Assembly (NCBI RefSeq): GCF_019977735.1
Contig: NZ_AP025018.1
Coordinates: forward strand, 2,356,001 to 2,420,000
Direction of reading: 5' to 3'
DNA: 64,000 nucleotides
Origin: Calothrix sp. PCC 7716
GTDB lineage: Bacteria; Cyanobacteriota; Cyanobacteriia; Cyanobacteriales; Nostocaceae
A model generated the notes under the pieces. The model was not told the DNA's origin. It saw only the letters and a program-made list of their open reading frames with translations, and did no database searches. The position numbers and the translations under genes are program-made. Positions 39,814 to 48,427 of the stretch are shown here, one piece after another; within the stretch, counting starts at the first letter, position 1, and the number at the start of each line of letters is the position of its first letter.

Positions 39814-42800
39814 ATGAGTAATATAGAAGATATTAATGCCGAAAATGAGCAATCATTAAAAACTTTAGTGAGAACTATTCGACTGTCCCAAGGTCAGTTT
39901 TCTCTAGTTTTACTACGCTGTAATTATACCGGGTTACAGCAACGTATAACCGCGCGCTTACATGAACTCTCACCTATAAAAATCAGCGAATTGTCTCTTC
40001 AAGCATCTGTCAAAACTTTTTACACCACTATTTTAGAAGGTATTGGAGACGAGGCGCCTTTTTCGTTGATGGTATCTGGATTAGATACAGTCGAAGACCT
40101 TGATAATCTTTTGACTTCTGCAAACCAAGTTCGAGAAGAGTTTAGAAAGAATTTTGCATTTCCTTTACTTGTATGGGTTAATGACCAAGTTCTACAAAAG
40201 TTTATTAAACTGGCAACTGATTTAGAAAATTGGGCAACGGTTATTCAGTTTAATAGTACTACATCGGAGTTAGTTAGTTTGATACGCGATACTACAGATG
40301 ATATCTTTGCTGGTAATTTTACTCCAAATATACAAACTTGCTGTGAAATCGAGTCAGCACAACAAGATTTACAATGGCGCCGCTCCGAAATGGCGCCGAA
40401 TGATAAAGCTAGTTTACAATTTATTTTAGGTTATCGTGCGTATTTACATGAACAAATAGACACTGCCTTAGAATTTTACAATCAAAGTTTAGATTATTGG
40501 CAAGAGCATGACTTAGAACGACAAGGAATTTTACTGGTAAATATTGCTTTAGTTTACGAACTTAAAGGCGAAAAATTTCAAGTAGATTATATTAAATATC
40601 TTGAAGAGAGTAAAGATTATCTTCAAAAAGCTCTTAATTGTTTTGAACAAGCACAGCGTTTTGATTTAGTTGCTAAATATATCATCAAATTGGGTGATGT
40701 GTTACGAAGCTTACAAGCATGGGATGGTTTACAGCGTCTTGCTCAAAAAGCTTTGGAGTTGAATCAAAAATATGGAAATGCGCTACAAATTGCTAGAAAT
40801 TACGGTTTTTTAGCTGAGATAGCGCTTGAAAATTCACAATGGTATGATGCGATTTCACTAGGTGGACAAGCTTTAAAAGCATTATCTAACTCCAAAGAAA
40901 ATTTACAATACCGAAGCTTGTATAAGTTTATTATTGCGCGCGCTCATCAAGCTTTAGGAAAAATAGTAGAAGCTATTAAAAGTTTAGAAAAACTTCGTGT
41001 TGCTAGTAGTCCCGAAAATAATCCGCAATTATATATTTCAATTTTAGAAACACTACGCGAACTCTATTTTGAAAAAGGTAATTATTTAGAAGCTTTCCGA
41101 ATTAAACAAGAACAAATTGCCATTGAACATCAGTATAGCTTACGAGCATTTATCGGCGCCACTTATTTACACGCCAAACGTTATTGTAATAATTCAATTA
41201 CTAATAAAAAGCAGCAAGCAATAGTCGCACAAGAAATTGCTGCTGCTGGTCGGCAAAAAGATGTTGATAATTTAATCGAACGAATTAGTCGTAATGACCA
41301 TAAACTAACTATCATTCATGGTCAGTCAGGTGTAGGTAAAAGTTCTATACTCAAAGCAGGATTAGTACCAGCATTGAAACAGCAGTCAATTGGAGAACGA
41401 GATGTTTTACCGATTGTAGTTAGAGTTTATACCGACTGGATAGGAAATTTATGTAAGCATTTTCCAGATGATATTGATAATAACATAGAAGCTATTACTG
41501 CACAGTTACACAAAAACGCAGATAATAATTTACTTACAGTATTAATTTTTGACCAGTTTGAAGAATTTTTCTTTGCTTATCCTAATAAAAAACAACGACA
41601 ATGCTTTTATGAGTTTCTTGGCGCCTGTTTAAATATTAATTTTGTTAAAATTATTTTCTCATTACGTGAAGATTATTTACATTATTTATTAGATTTAAAT
41701 CACACTATTAACCTTGATGCAATTAATAATAATATTCTTGATAAAAATATTCGTTACCATTTAGGATTATTTTCACGAGCAGAAGCCAAGGCAGTTGTTC
41801 AAAGTCTGACAGAACAAGCTAAATTATACTTAGAACCACAATTAATTGATGAATTAGTTAAAGACTTAGCATGTGAATACGATGAAGTTAGTCCAATTGA
41901 GTTGCAAATAGTTGGCGCCCAACTTCAAGCCGAAAAAATTACCACCTTAGAACAATATCGTCAACTTGGCACTAAAAAGAAACTCGTTGAACGCTTTTTA
42001 GAACAAGTTATTAAACATTGCGGAGTAGACAATGAACGTTGCGCGCAATTAATTTTGTACATGCTTACTAATGAAAACGGTACTCGTCCTTTAAAAACAC
42101 GTAGCGAACTAGAAACCGATTTAAAAACTTTTGATTTAATCTCAAATATTGAAATAGATTTAGTCTTAGAAGTTTTGGTTGGTTCTGGGTTAGTTTTGGA
42201 AGTACGCGAAGTTCCTGCTAACCGCTATCAATTAGTACATGATTACCTTGTGCGTTTTATTCGTCAACAGCAGGCGCCTGAACTTTTAGCAGCACTTGCA
42301 GCAGCAAGAGAAAAGCAGAAACTCACCGAAGAACAACTTATCAAAGCACTACAAGAAAAAGAAAAAGCATTATATAAAGAGCAACAAGAACGAAAACGTG
42401 CAGAAATTGCAGAAATAGAAGCGCTTGTATCGTTATCGCAAGCTTTATTTGTAACTCATGACCAGTTAGGCGCCTTAGTTGCTAGTCTCAAAGCAGGTAT
42501 ACAATTACAACAAATTGATGTGGCATCATCTACCAAAAAGCGCGCGGTCGATAGAATTTGTCAAGTTGTTACCGAAGTTCAAGAAAGAAATCGTTTGGAA
42601 GGACATAGTAACTGGGTAACAAACGTAAATTTTAGCTCCAATGGTCGAACAATTGCAACGGCAAGCGCTAACCGTAATATTATGGTTTGGAATTTAGATG
42701 GTACTTTACTAAATATCTTACAAGGACATGGAGATATTGTTTGGAGCGTTTGCTTTAGTCCAAATGGCAGTAAAATTGCCTCAGCAAGTGCCGACAACAC

Positions 42801-43557
42801 CATAAAAATTTGGAGTACAGATGGTACTTTATTGCATACCCTTAAAGGACATACCGACCAAGTTTTTAGTGTTTGCTTTAGTCCTAGTGGTAACGTTATT
42901 GTCTCTGGCAGCGCAGATAAAACTATCAAATTTTGGAGTATAAAAGGAACTTTACTACGAACGCTTCATGGGCACACCGACCAAGTTATTAGCGTTTGCT
43001 TTAGTCCAGATGCCTCAATGGTAGCTTCTGCTGGCGCCGATAAAACAATTAGACTTTGGAGTACAGACGATATAAGTACTAAATTAATCAAAACTCTTAC
43101 AGCACATACCTGTAGTATTAACAGCGTTGTCTTCAGTCCTGACCGTAAAACTATTGTATCAGCAGGCGCCGACCATACAATTAGATTATGGAGCAAAACA
43201 GGTAACTTGCTCAAAACTCTCCACGGACATACCGCAAGCGTAAATAGCGTTAGTATTAGTCCAGATGGTAGAATCGTTTCAGGTAGTTCAGACTATACCG
43301 TTAAATTATGGAGCAAAAACGGGCAACTACTAAAATCCTTTCAAGGTCATAACGGTGAAGTCAACGGAGTTTGTTTTAACTCCGACCGTAACCTAATTAT
43401 ATCCGCAAGCGCCGACCGTACCGCAAGAATTTGGAGTACAAAACCTCCAAAACCAAAATCATTTGAATTAGATGAATTAGTAGCATGTGGTCGTGAATGG
43501 ACGCACGATTATTTAAGTACCAACCCCAATATAAAACCTAATTTTGCTCCCTTGTAG
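39814..43557 (+). CDS. TPR / STAND-ATPase / WD40 protein
   Basis: About 1247 aa from the ATG at 39814 (MSNIEDINAENEQSLKTLV); the upstream ATG at 39748 falls in a repeat. Domains: an N-terminal AAA-like region without clear Walker motifs (about 1-180); TPR-like helical repeats (about 205-450); an nSTAND1-type ATPase with Walker A HGQSGVGKSS (about 502-511) and Walker B TVLIFDQFEEFFF (about 578-590); an arm with a coiled coil rich in Lys/Glu (about 850-890); and seven WD40 repeats (about 929-1215, each GHxxxVxSVxFSPxG...IWS). The seven repeats form one beta-propeller. In STAND proteins the repeats sense a ligand and the ATPase oligomerises. No enzymatic effector domain is obvious, so an effector could be the upstream ATPase or the downstream MNT/HEPN pair. 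Confidence 0.85.
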   Translation: MSNIEDINAENEQSLKTLVRTIRLSQGQFSLVLLRCNYTGLQQRITARLHELSPIKISELSLQASVKTFYTTILEGIGDEAPFSLMVSGLDTVEDLDNLLTSANQVREEFRKNFAFPLLVWVNDQVLQKFIKLATDLENWATVIQFNSTTSELVSLIRDTTDDIFAGNFTPNIQTCCEIESAQQDLQWRRSEMAPNDKASLQFILGYRAYLHEQIDTALEFYNQSLDYWQEHDLERQGILLVNIALVYELKGEKFQVDYIKYLEESKDYLQKALNCFEQAQRFDLVAKYIIKLGDVLRSLQAWDGLQRLAQKALELNQKYGNALQIARNYGFLAEIALENSQWYDAISLGGQALKALSNSKENLQYRSLYKFIIARAHQALGKIVEAIKSLEKLRVASSPENNPQLYISILETLRELYFEKGNYLEAFRIKQEQIAIEHQYSLRAFIGATYLHAKRYCNNSITNKKQQAIVAQEIAAAGRQKDVDNLIERISRNDHKLTIIHGQSGVGKSSILKAGLVPALKQQSIGERDVLPIVVRVYTDWIGNLCKHFPDDIDNNIEAITAQLHKNADNNLLTVLIFDQFEEFFFAYPNKKQRQCFYEFLGACLNINFVKIIFSLREDYLHYLLDLNHTINLDAINNNILDKNIRYHLGLFSRAEAKAVVQSLTEQAKLYLEPQLIDELVKDLACEYDEVSPIELQIVGAQLQAEKITTLEQYRQLGTKKKLVERFLEQVIKHCGVDNERCAQLILYMLTNENGTRPLKTRSELETDLKTFDLISNIEIDLVLEVLVGSGLVLEVREVPANRYQLVHDYLVRFIRQQQAPELLAALAAAREKQKLTEEQLIKALQEKEKALYKEQQERKRAEIAEIEALVSLSQALFVTHDQLGALVASLKAGIQLQQIDVASSTKKRAVDRICQVVTEVQERNRLEGHSNWVTNVNFSSNGRTIATASANRNIMVWNLDGTLLNILQGHGDIVWSVCFSPNGSKIASASADNTIKIWSTDGTLLHTLKGHTDQVFSVCFSPSGNVIVSGSADKTIKFWSIKGTLLRTLHGHTDQVISVCFSPDASMVASAGADKTIRLWSTDDISTKLIKTLTAHTCSINSVVFSPDRKTIVSAGADHTIRLWSKTGNLLKTLHGHTASVNSVSISPDGRIVSGSSDYTVKLWSKNGQLLKSFQGHNGEVNGVCFNSDRNLIISASADRTARIWSTKPPKPKSFELDELVACGREWTHDYLSTNPNIKPNFAPL

Positions 43558-43644
43558 CATTACTACTATTTATAGTATAATCATTTATATGAATTACAGT
43601 TTTTTCCATATAACCCTGTATGTTACAGTATAGAGGTGAGATAA

Positions 43645-43938
43645 ATGATAAAACGTGATGAGGTATTATCAATTATTACAGCAAATCGAGAACGATTAAA
43701 CGAAATGGGGGTCGAATCGCTTTTATTATTTGGTTCGGTAGCACGCGACGAAGCAAGGCAAGACAGCGATGTAGATTTTTTGGTTGAGTTTAACTGTGAA
43801 GTTGGATTATTTGAATTTATAAAAGTACGGCATTTTTTAGAAGATATATTAAACTGTCCTGTAGATATGGGAACAATTGATGCTTTACGCGAGCATATGA
43901 GAATACCTGTTACAAAGGATGTAATTCGTGCCTTATAG
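43645..43938 (+). CDS. MntA-type nucleotidyltransferase antitoxin
   Basis: 97 aa. The nucleotidyltransferase signature LLLFGSVARDEARQDSDVDF holds the GS and DxD residues. MntA inactivates the HEPN toxin by adding AMP residues to it (as in MntA/HepT). The stop overlaps the next gene by 11 bp, the usual arrangement. Type VII-like toxin-antitoxin. Confidence 0.92.
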   Translation: MIKRDEVLSIITANRERLNEMGVESLLLFGSVARDEARQDSDVDFLVEFNCEVGLFEFIKVRHFLEDILNCPVDMGTIDALREHMRIPVTKDVIRAL

Positions 43939-44284
43939 AGATTGGCAATTTAGAATACAAGATATAATGCAGTCTATTAGTGCTATCCAAACGCGCATAG
44001 CTGGCATGAGTTTTGCTGAATTTCAAAGTAACGAAACAATAGTAAAAGCAGTGTTCTACGACTTTTTAATTATTGGCGAAGCGGCAATAAATATTCCCTC
44101 TGAAATTCAACAGCGTTACCCAAACATCCCTTGGCGTGTCATGGGTGATATGAGAAATGTGATGGCTCATGAATATTTCCAAGTTAATCTTAGAATAGTT
44201 TGGAGTACGATTCAAAATAATATTGATGAATTAAACTTACAGCTACAAGATTTAATTGAGCGTGAAACTTATAGAGAAGATTAG
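43928..44284 (+). CDS. HepT-type HEPN toxin
   Basis: 118 aa. Helical HEPN domain of the DUF86/HepT family. The catalytic R-X4-H motif is MRNVMAHEYF (Arg, then His after four residues). Family landmarks IGEAAINIPSEIQQRYPNIPW precede it. HepT is an RNase that acts on tRNA or mRNA and is neutralised by MntA. It overlaps mntA by 11 bp and completes the pair. An AACGGAT-type repeat begins about 15 bp downstream. Confidence 0.92.
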   Translation: MPYRDWQFRIQDIMQSISAIQTRIAGMSFAEFQSNETIVKAVFYDFLIIGEAAINIPSEIQQRYPNIPWRVMGDMRNVMAHEYFQVNLRIVWSTIQNNIDELNLQLQDLIERETYRED

Positions 44285-44300
44285 TTAAAATATGAATAAA

Positions 44301-44333
44301 CCATCCGTTACATCCGTTTTAATCCGTTGCCAT
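44301..44333. repeat. AACGGAT-type short repeat overlapping the LysR stop
   Basis: ATCCGTTACATCCGTTTTAA then TCCGTTGCCAT. A near-identical inverted copy lies at 53857-53889 (ATGGCAACGGATACAAACGG, then ATGTAACGGAT). The copy here supplies the last codons and stop of the LysR gene. Confidence 0.6.
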
Positions 44334-45194
44334 CACCACACTCAAAAACTCGTGCAAAACTTTTGAAATTTCACCTTTACGCCAAACTGCTGCAATTTCA
44401 AGCATCGGCGCCAAATCAAGCGGACGATATATTACATTTAATTTATGCCGTGTTTCGGCGCCGGCAGCAACAAGAGAAATTCCCATACCTGACTCAACAA
44501 AACTCAACATTACTTCTGGTGGACTTGCTTCTTGAACAATATTTGGTGTAAACCCTGCTTTTTGACACGCATTTATAATTTGTGCGTATAAATCTGGTTT
44601 AACGTGTTGAGGGCAAATTATAAACTGTTCGTCTGCTAACGCTGCAAAAGATATAACTTCTTGTTTTGTTAATGGGTGATTACATGGAAGCGCAACTACT
44701 ATAGGTTCGCATAATAGCGTTAATATCTCAACTTCCTGAAGCTCAACAGGTGGATGAATAAAACCAATATCAATTTTTTTATCTTTTAACGCGCGCACTT
44801 GGTCTTGAGAAGACATTTCTGTGAGTGTCACCTTCGCATTAGGGTAGTTATGACGAAATTCTTGAATAATTTCCGGCAAAACCCGATTAAATGCACAAAT
44901 AGAAAATCCAATTGTAATATTTTGCTGGCGCCTCTCTATTGCTTTGCGTGCAGATGATAAAGCTCGTTCAGCTTGCGCTAATGTTAAACGTGCTTCATCT
45001 AAAAATGCTGTTCCTGCATCTGTTAGCAGTACACCACGTTTACTACGTTCAAATAATTCAACTCCTAATTCTTCTTCGAGTTGCTTTATTTGACGACTTA
45101 GTGGTGGTTGTTCCATGTACAAACGTTCTGCCGCACGTCGAAAGTTCAGTTCTTCGGCGACTGTGACGAAATACTTGAGTTGACGTAGTTCCAT
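44319..45194 (-). CDS. LysR-family transcriptional regulator
   Basis: 291 aa from the ATG at 45194 (MELRQLKYFVTVAEELNFRRAAERLYMEQPPLSRQIKQL); the open frame extends to 45236 through a repeat. The winged HTH occupies residues 1-60. The effector-binding region follows, with ALKDKKIDIGFIHPP and ESGMGISLVAAGAE typical of LTTRs. It diverges from a three-gene operon (45342-48345); a palindrome lies between. Its C-terminus is replaced by a dispersed repeat (MATD then stop). Confidence 0.9.
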   Translation of the reverse strand: MELRQLKYFVTVAEELNFRRAAERLYMEQPPLSRQIKQLEEELGVELFERSKRGVLLTDAGTAFLDEARLTLAQAERALSSARKAIERRQQNITIGFSICAFNRVLPEIIQEFRHNYPNAKVTLTEMSSQDQVRALKDKKIDIGFIHPPVELQEVEILTLLCEPIVVALPCNHPLTKQEVISFAALADEQFIICPQHVKPDLYAQIINACQKAGFTPNIVQEASPPEVMLSFVESGMGISLVAAGAETRHKLNVIYRPLDLAPMLEIAAVWRKGEISKVLHEFLSVVMATD

Positions 45195-45210
45195 ATATAG
45201 ATATTGGTTT

Positions 45211-45239
45211 TGGGCGGGCAGGGATGCCCGCTCCACAAG
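45211..45239. repeat. GGGCAGGGATGCCC palindrome
   Basis: Copy of the dispersed family near the LysR start (GCGGGCAGGGATGCCCGC). It lies in the divergent region. Confidence 0.65.
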
Positions 45240-45247
45240 ATGTTTAT

Positions 45248-45266
45248 TGATACCTTTTGGGTATCA
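45248..45266. promoter_or_regulatory. Palindromic candidate LysR binding site
   Basis: TGATACC (45248-45254) and GGTATCA (45260-45266) are perfect inverted arms with a 5-bp spacer, in the 105-bp region between lysR and the divergent reductase gene. LysR regulators typically bind an interrupted palindrome (T-N11-A) in exactly this place. The site is inferred from position and symmetry. Confidence 0.55.
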
Positions 45267-45341
45267 GTTTAGCGCAAAAAAGGTCTTGGACATAATCATT
45301 TAACGCTTGCATAATCAGGGTTATAGGATAGTGGTAGTTAT

Positions 45342-46364
45342 ATGAAGACGATAGAACTACATGATTTCGGTATCAGTAACCTGAAAGTTAACGAACAACT
45401 TATTCCTGTTCCAAAATTTGGGGAGGTATTAGTTAAAATCGAAGCAGTATCGCTTAACTATGTTGACCTACTAGTAGTCAAAGGTTTACTAAATCCTAAT
45501 TTAGAGTTACCTTACATACTAGTATGCGACGGCGCCGGAATCGTTGAAAGCATTGGCGCCAATGTCACAGCATTTCAACCAGGTGATAAAGTCGCAACAA
45601 CTTTTATACCAAATTGGATAAGTGATAAACCTACTAGTCAAACCACTGATTACTCGACTCGTCAAGGATTAGGTAATGTTGCAGGGCAATTAAGCGAGTA
45701 TAAAATATTTCAAGTTAACCAATTAATCAAAATACCTGGCAACCTCTCACTTGTAGAAGCATCTACATTACCTATTGCTGGTTTAACAGCGTGGAATGCA
45801 CTCAAATACGGCAACCTTCAAGCAGGTGATACAGTTTTGCTACATGGTACAGGTGGAGTGTCGATTTTTGCACTGCAATTTGTGAAAGCAAATGGCGCCA
45901 AAGCAATTATTACATCAAGCAGCGATGAAAAACTAGAAAAAGCACAAAAATTAGGCGCCGACTTTACCATAAACTATAAAACTACACCCGATTGGGAAAA
46001 CATCATTCATAAATATACAGATGAAAAAGGTGTAGATATAGTCGTCGAAACCGTTGGTGGTAGCAATCTGCAAAAATCACTTAATATACTGCGGATGGGT
46101 GGACATATTTCAGTAGTAGGTTTACTTAATGGCTTTGAAACTAGTATTAATACCTTAGCACTACTACATCAGCAAGCTACGATTAAAGGAATGGAAGTAG
46201 GTTCTACCAATGATTTTATAGTGATGAATCAAGCAATTGAAGCTTATAATATTCATCCTGTGATAGATAAAGTTTTCACCTTAGAACAGACTCAAGCTGC
46301 ATTTGAATACTTAGAGGATGGTAAGCATTTTGGTAAAGTAGTGATTAAGCTTTCAGATTTTTAA
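45342..46364 (+). CDS. Zinc-independent MDR-family oxidoreductase (quinone reductase-like)
   Basis: 340 aa. GroES-like N-terminal fold (VKIEAVSLNYVDLLVVKGL) with the NAD(P) Rossmann motif GTGGVSIFALQFVKA near residues 165-180 and VVETVGGSNLQKSL following. No set of four structural zinc cysteines is seen, so a zinc-free quinone oxidoreductase or crotonyl reductase relative fits best. It is the first gene of a three-gene operon under the divergent LysR; the next starts 2 bp after its stop. Confidence 0.85.
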   Translation: MKTIELHDFGISNLKVNEQLIPVPKFGEVLVKIEAVSLNYVDLLVVKGLLNPNLELPYILVCDGAGIVESIGANVTAFQPGDKVATTFIPNWISDKPTSQTTDYSTRQGLGNVAGQLSEYKIFQVNQLIKIPGNLSLVEASTLPIAGLTAWNALKYGNLQAGDTVLLHGTGGVSIFALQFVKANGAKAIITSSSDEKLEKAQKLGADFTINYKTTPDWENIIHKYTDEKGVDIVVETVGGSNLQKSLNILRMGGHISVVGLLNGFETSINTLALLHQQATIKGMEVGSTNDFIVMNQAIEAYNIHPVIDKVFTLEQTQAAFEYLEDGKHFGKVVIKLSDF

Positions 46365-46366
46365 TT

Positions 46367-47347
46367 ATGATGCAGAAGTTTTTTTCTCCAGTTGTCTTAA
46401 CAGTATTTCTTTTAACCTCAATAGAATCAGTAGCTCAAAATTCCAATGTTAAAGCTCCGATTGAATTACCTCCTAATTTTCAGTACCCAAATGGAATCGC
46501 ACGCTCTTCTAAAGGAATTTTATATGTTGGTTCTGTGACAAGCGGTCAAATTCTGCGTATTGACTCCCAAGCTAAAAGCGAGACTTTCTTCCCCGGAAGT
46601 AGTGAAATATTTGCTGCTAATAGTTTACGACTTGATGAGCAACGAGACATTCTTTGGGGAGCTTCTTCTGATTTTCTTGGTATTAAAAACTCTAAGGGTG
46701 AAACAGTTAAGCGTCCACATCGAATTTTTGCAATTGATACCCGTACAGGTAAAGTGTTACGTGTTATTCAAATGCCTGATAACGGTTTTGGGAATGATAT
46801 CGCGCTTGATGATAAAGGTGGTATTTATCTTACCGATAGTTGGCGCCCTCGTATTCATTATCTGGCGCCAGGAACAAGTAAGTTACAAGTTTGGGCAGAA
46901 AATCCACTATTTAATTCTAAGCAAATAGGACTTGCTGGTATTGCTCGCAGACCAGATGGTGTAGTCATTGTGGGTATGTTTTCTACTGGAGAGCTTTTTA
47001 AAATTACACCTCAACCTACTGGAGTTGCAGTTGAAAAAATATCTCTAACACGTAAACTTGAAAACCCTGATGGAATGCAATTTGCACCCAATGGAAAACT
47101 ACTTGTAACTGAAGGTAGTGTAACAAGTGGTAACGGGCGCCTACTTAGTATTGATGTGCTTTCACCCACAAATAGACCTCGGTCAATAGAGACTATAGCA
47201 GCAAATATGGAATCACCAGTTAATTTGACTATTGCTGGTAACGATATTTGGGTTACAGAGTCACGTGTTCGTCATCGTCTTTTACCGGGAAAAGAAAAAA
47301 ATGTTCCTAGTCGCTTTTTTGTTCGTCGTTTTAATTTGAAGAAGTAA
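46367..47347 (+). CDS. Secreted SMP-30/gluconolactonase-like beta-propeller protein
   Basis: 326 aa. A signal peptide ([21 protein letters not shown]) precedes a six-bladed propeller-like region with repeated phrases such as [38 protein letters not shown] and [18 protein letters not shown]. These resemble SMP-30/strictosidine synthase-like lactonases. Metal-binding Glu/Asn/Asp cannot be fixed by eye. It is the middle gene of the operon, 2 bp after the reductase, and 2 bp before an aldo/keto reductase. Confidence 0.8.
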   Translation: MMQKFFSPVVLTVFLLTSIESVAQNSNVKAPIELPPNFQYPNGIARSSKGILYVGSVTSGQILRIDSQAKSETFFPGSSEIFAANSLRLDEQRDILWGASSDFLGIKNSKGETVKRPHRIFAIDTRTGKVLRVIQMPDNGFGNDIALDDKGGIYLTDSWRPRIHYLAPGTSKLQVWAENPLFNSKQIGLAGIARRPDGVVIVGMFSTGELFKITPQPTGVAVEKISLTRKLENPDGMQFAPNGKLLVTEGSVTSGNGRLLSIDVLSPTNRPRSIETIAANMESPVNLTIAGNDIWVTESRVRHRLLPGKEKNVPSRFFVRRFNLKK

Positions 47348-47349
47348 AT

Positions 47350-48345
<996 letters not shown>

Positions 48346-48360
48346 TATTTAGATAATTTT

Positions 48361-48397
48361 CCTAGAGGATATTTTTAAACTTATTTTATCCTCTAGG
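48361..48397. terminator. Bidirectional terminator hairpin
   Basis: CCTAGAGGAT (48361-48370) pairs perfectly with ATCCTCTAGG (48388-48397), with T-rich sequence on both sides. It separates the plus-strand aldo/keto reductase from the minus-strand NRPS. Confidence 0.8.
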
Positions 48398-48427
48398 AAT
48401 TTAATAATGCCCTCTGTAGAGACGCGA

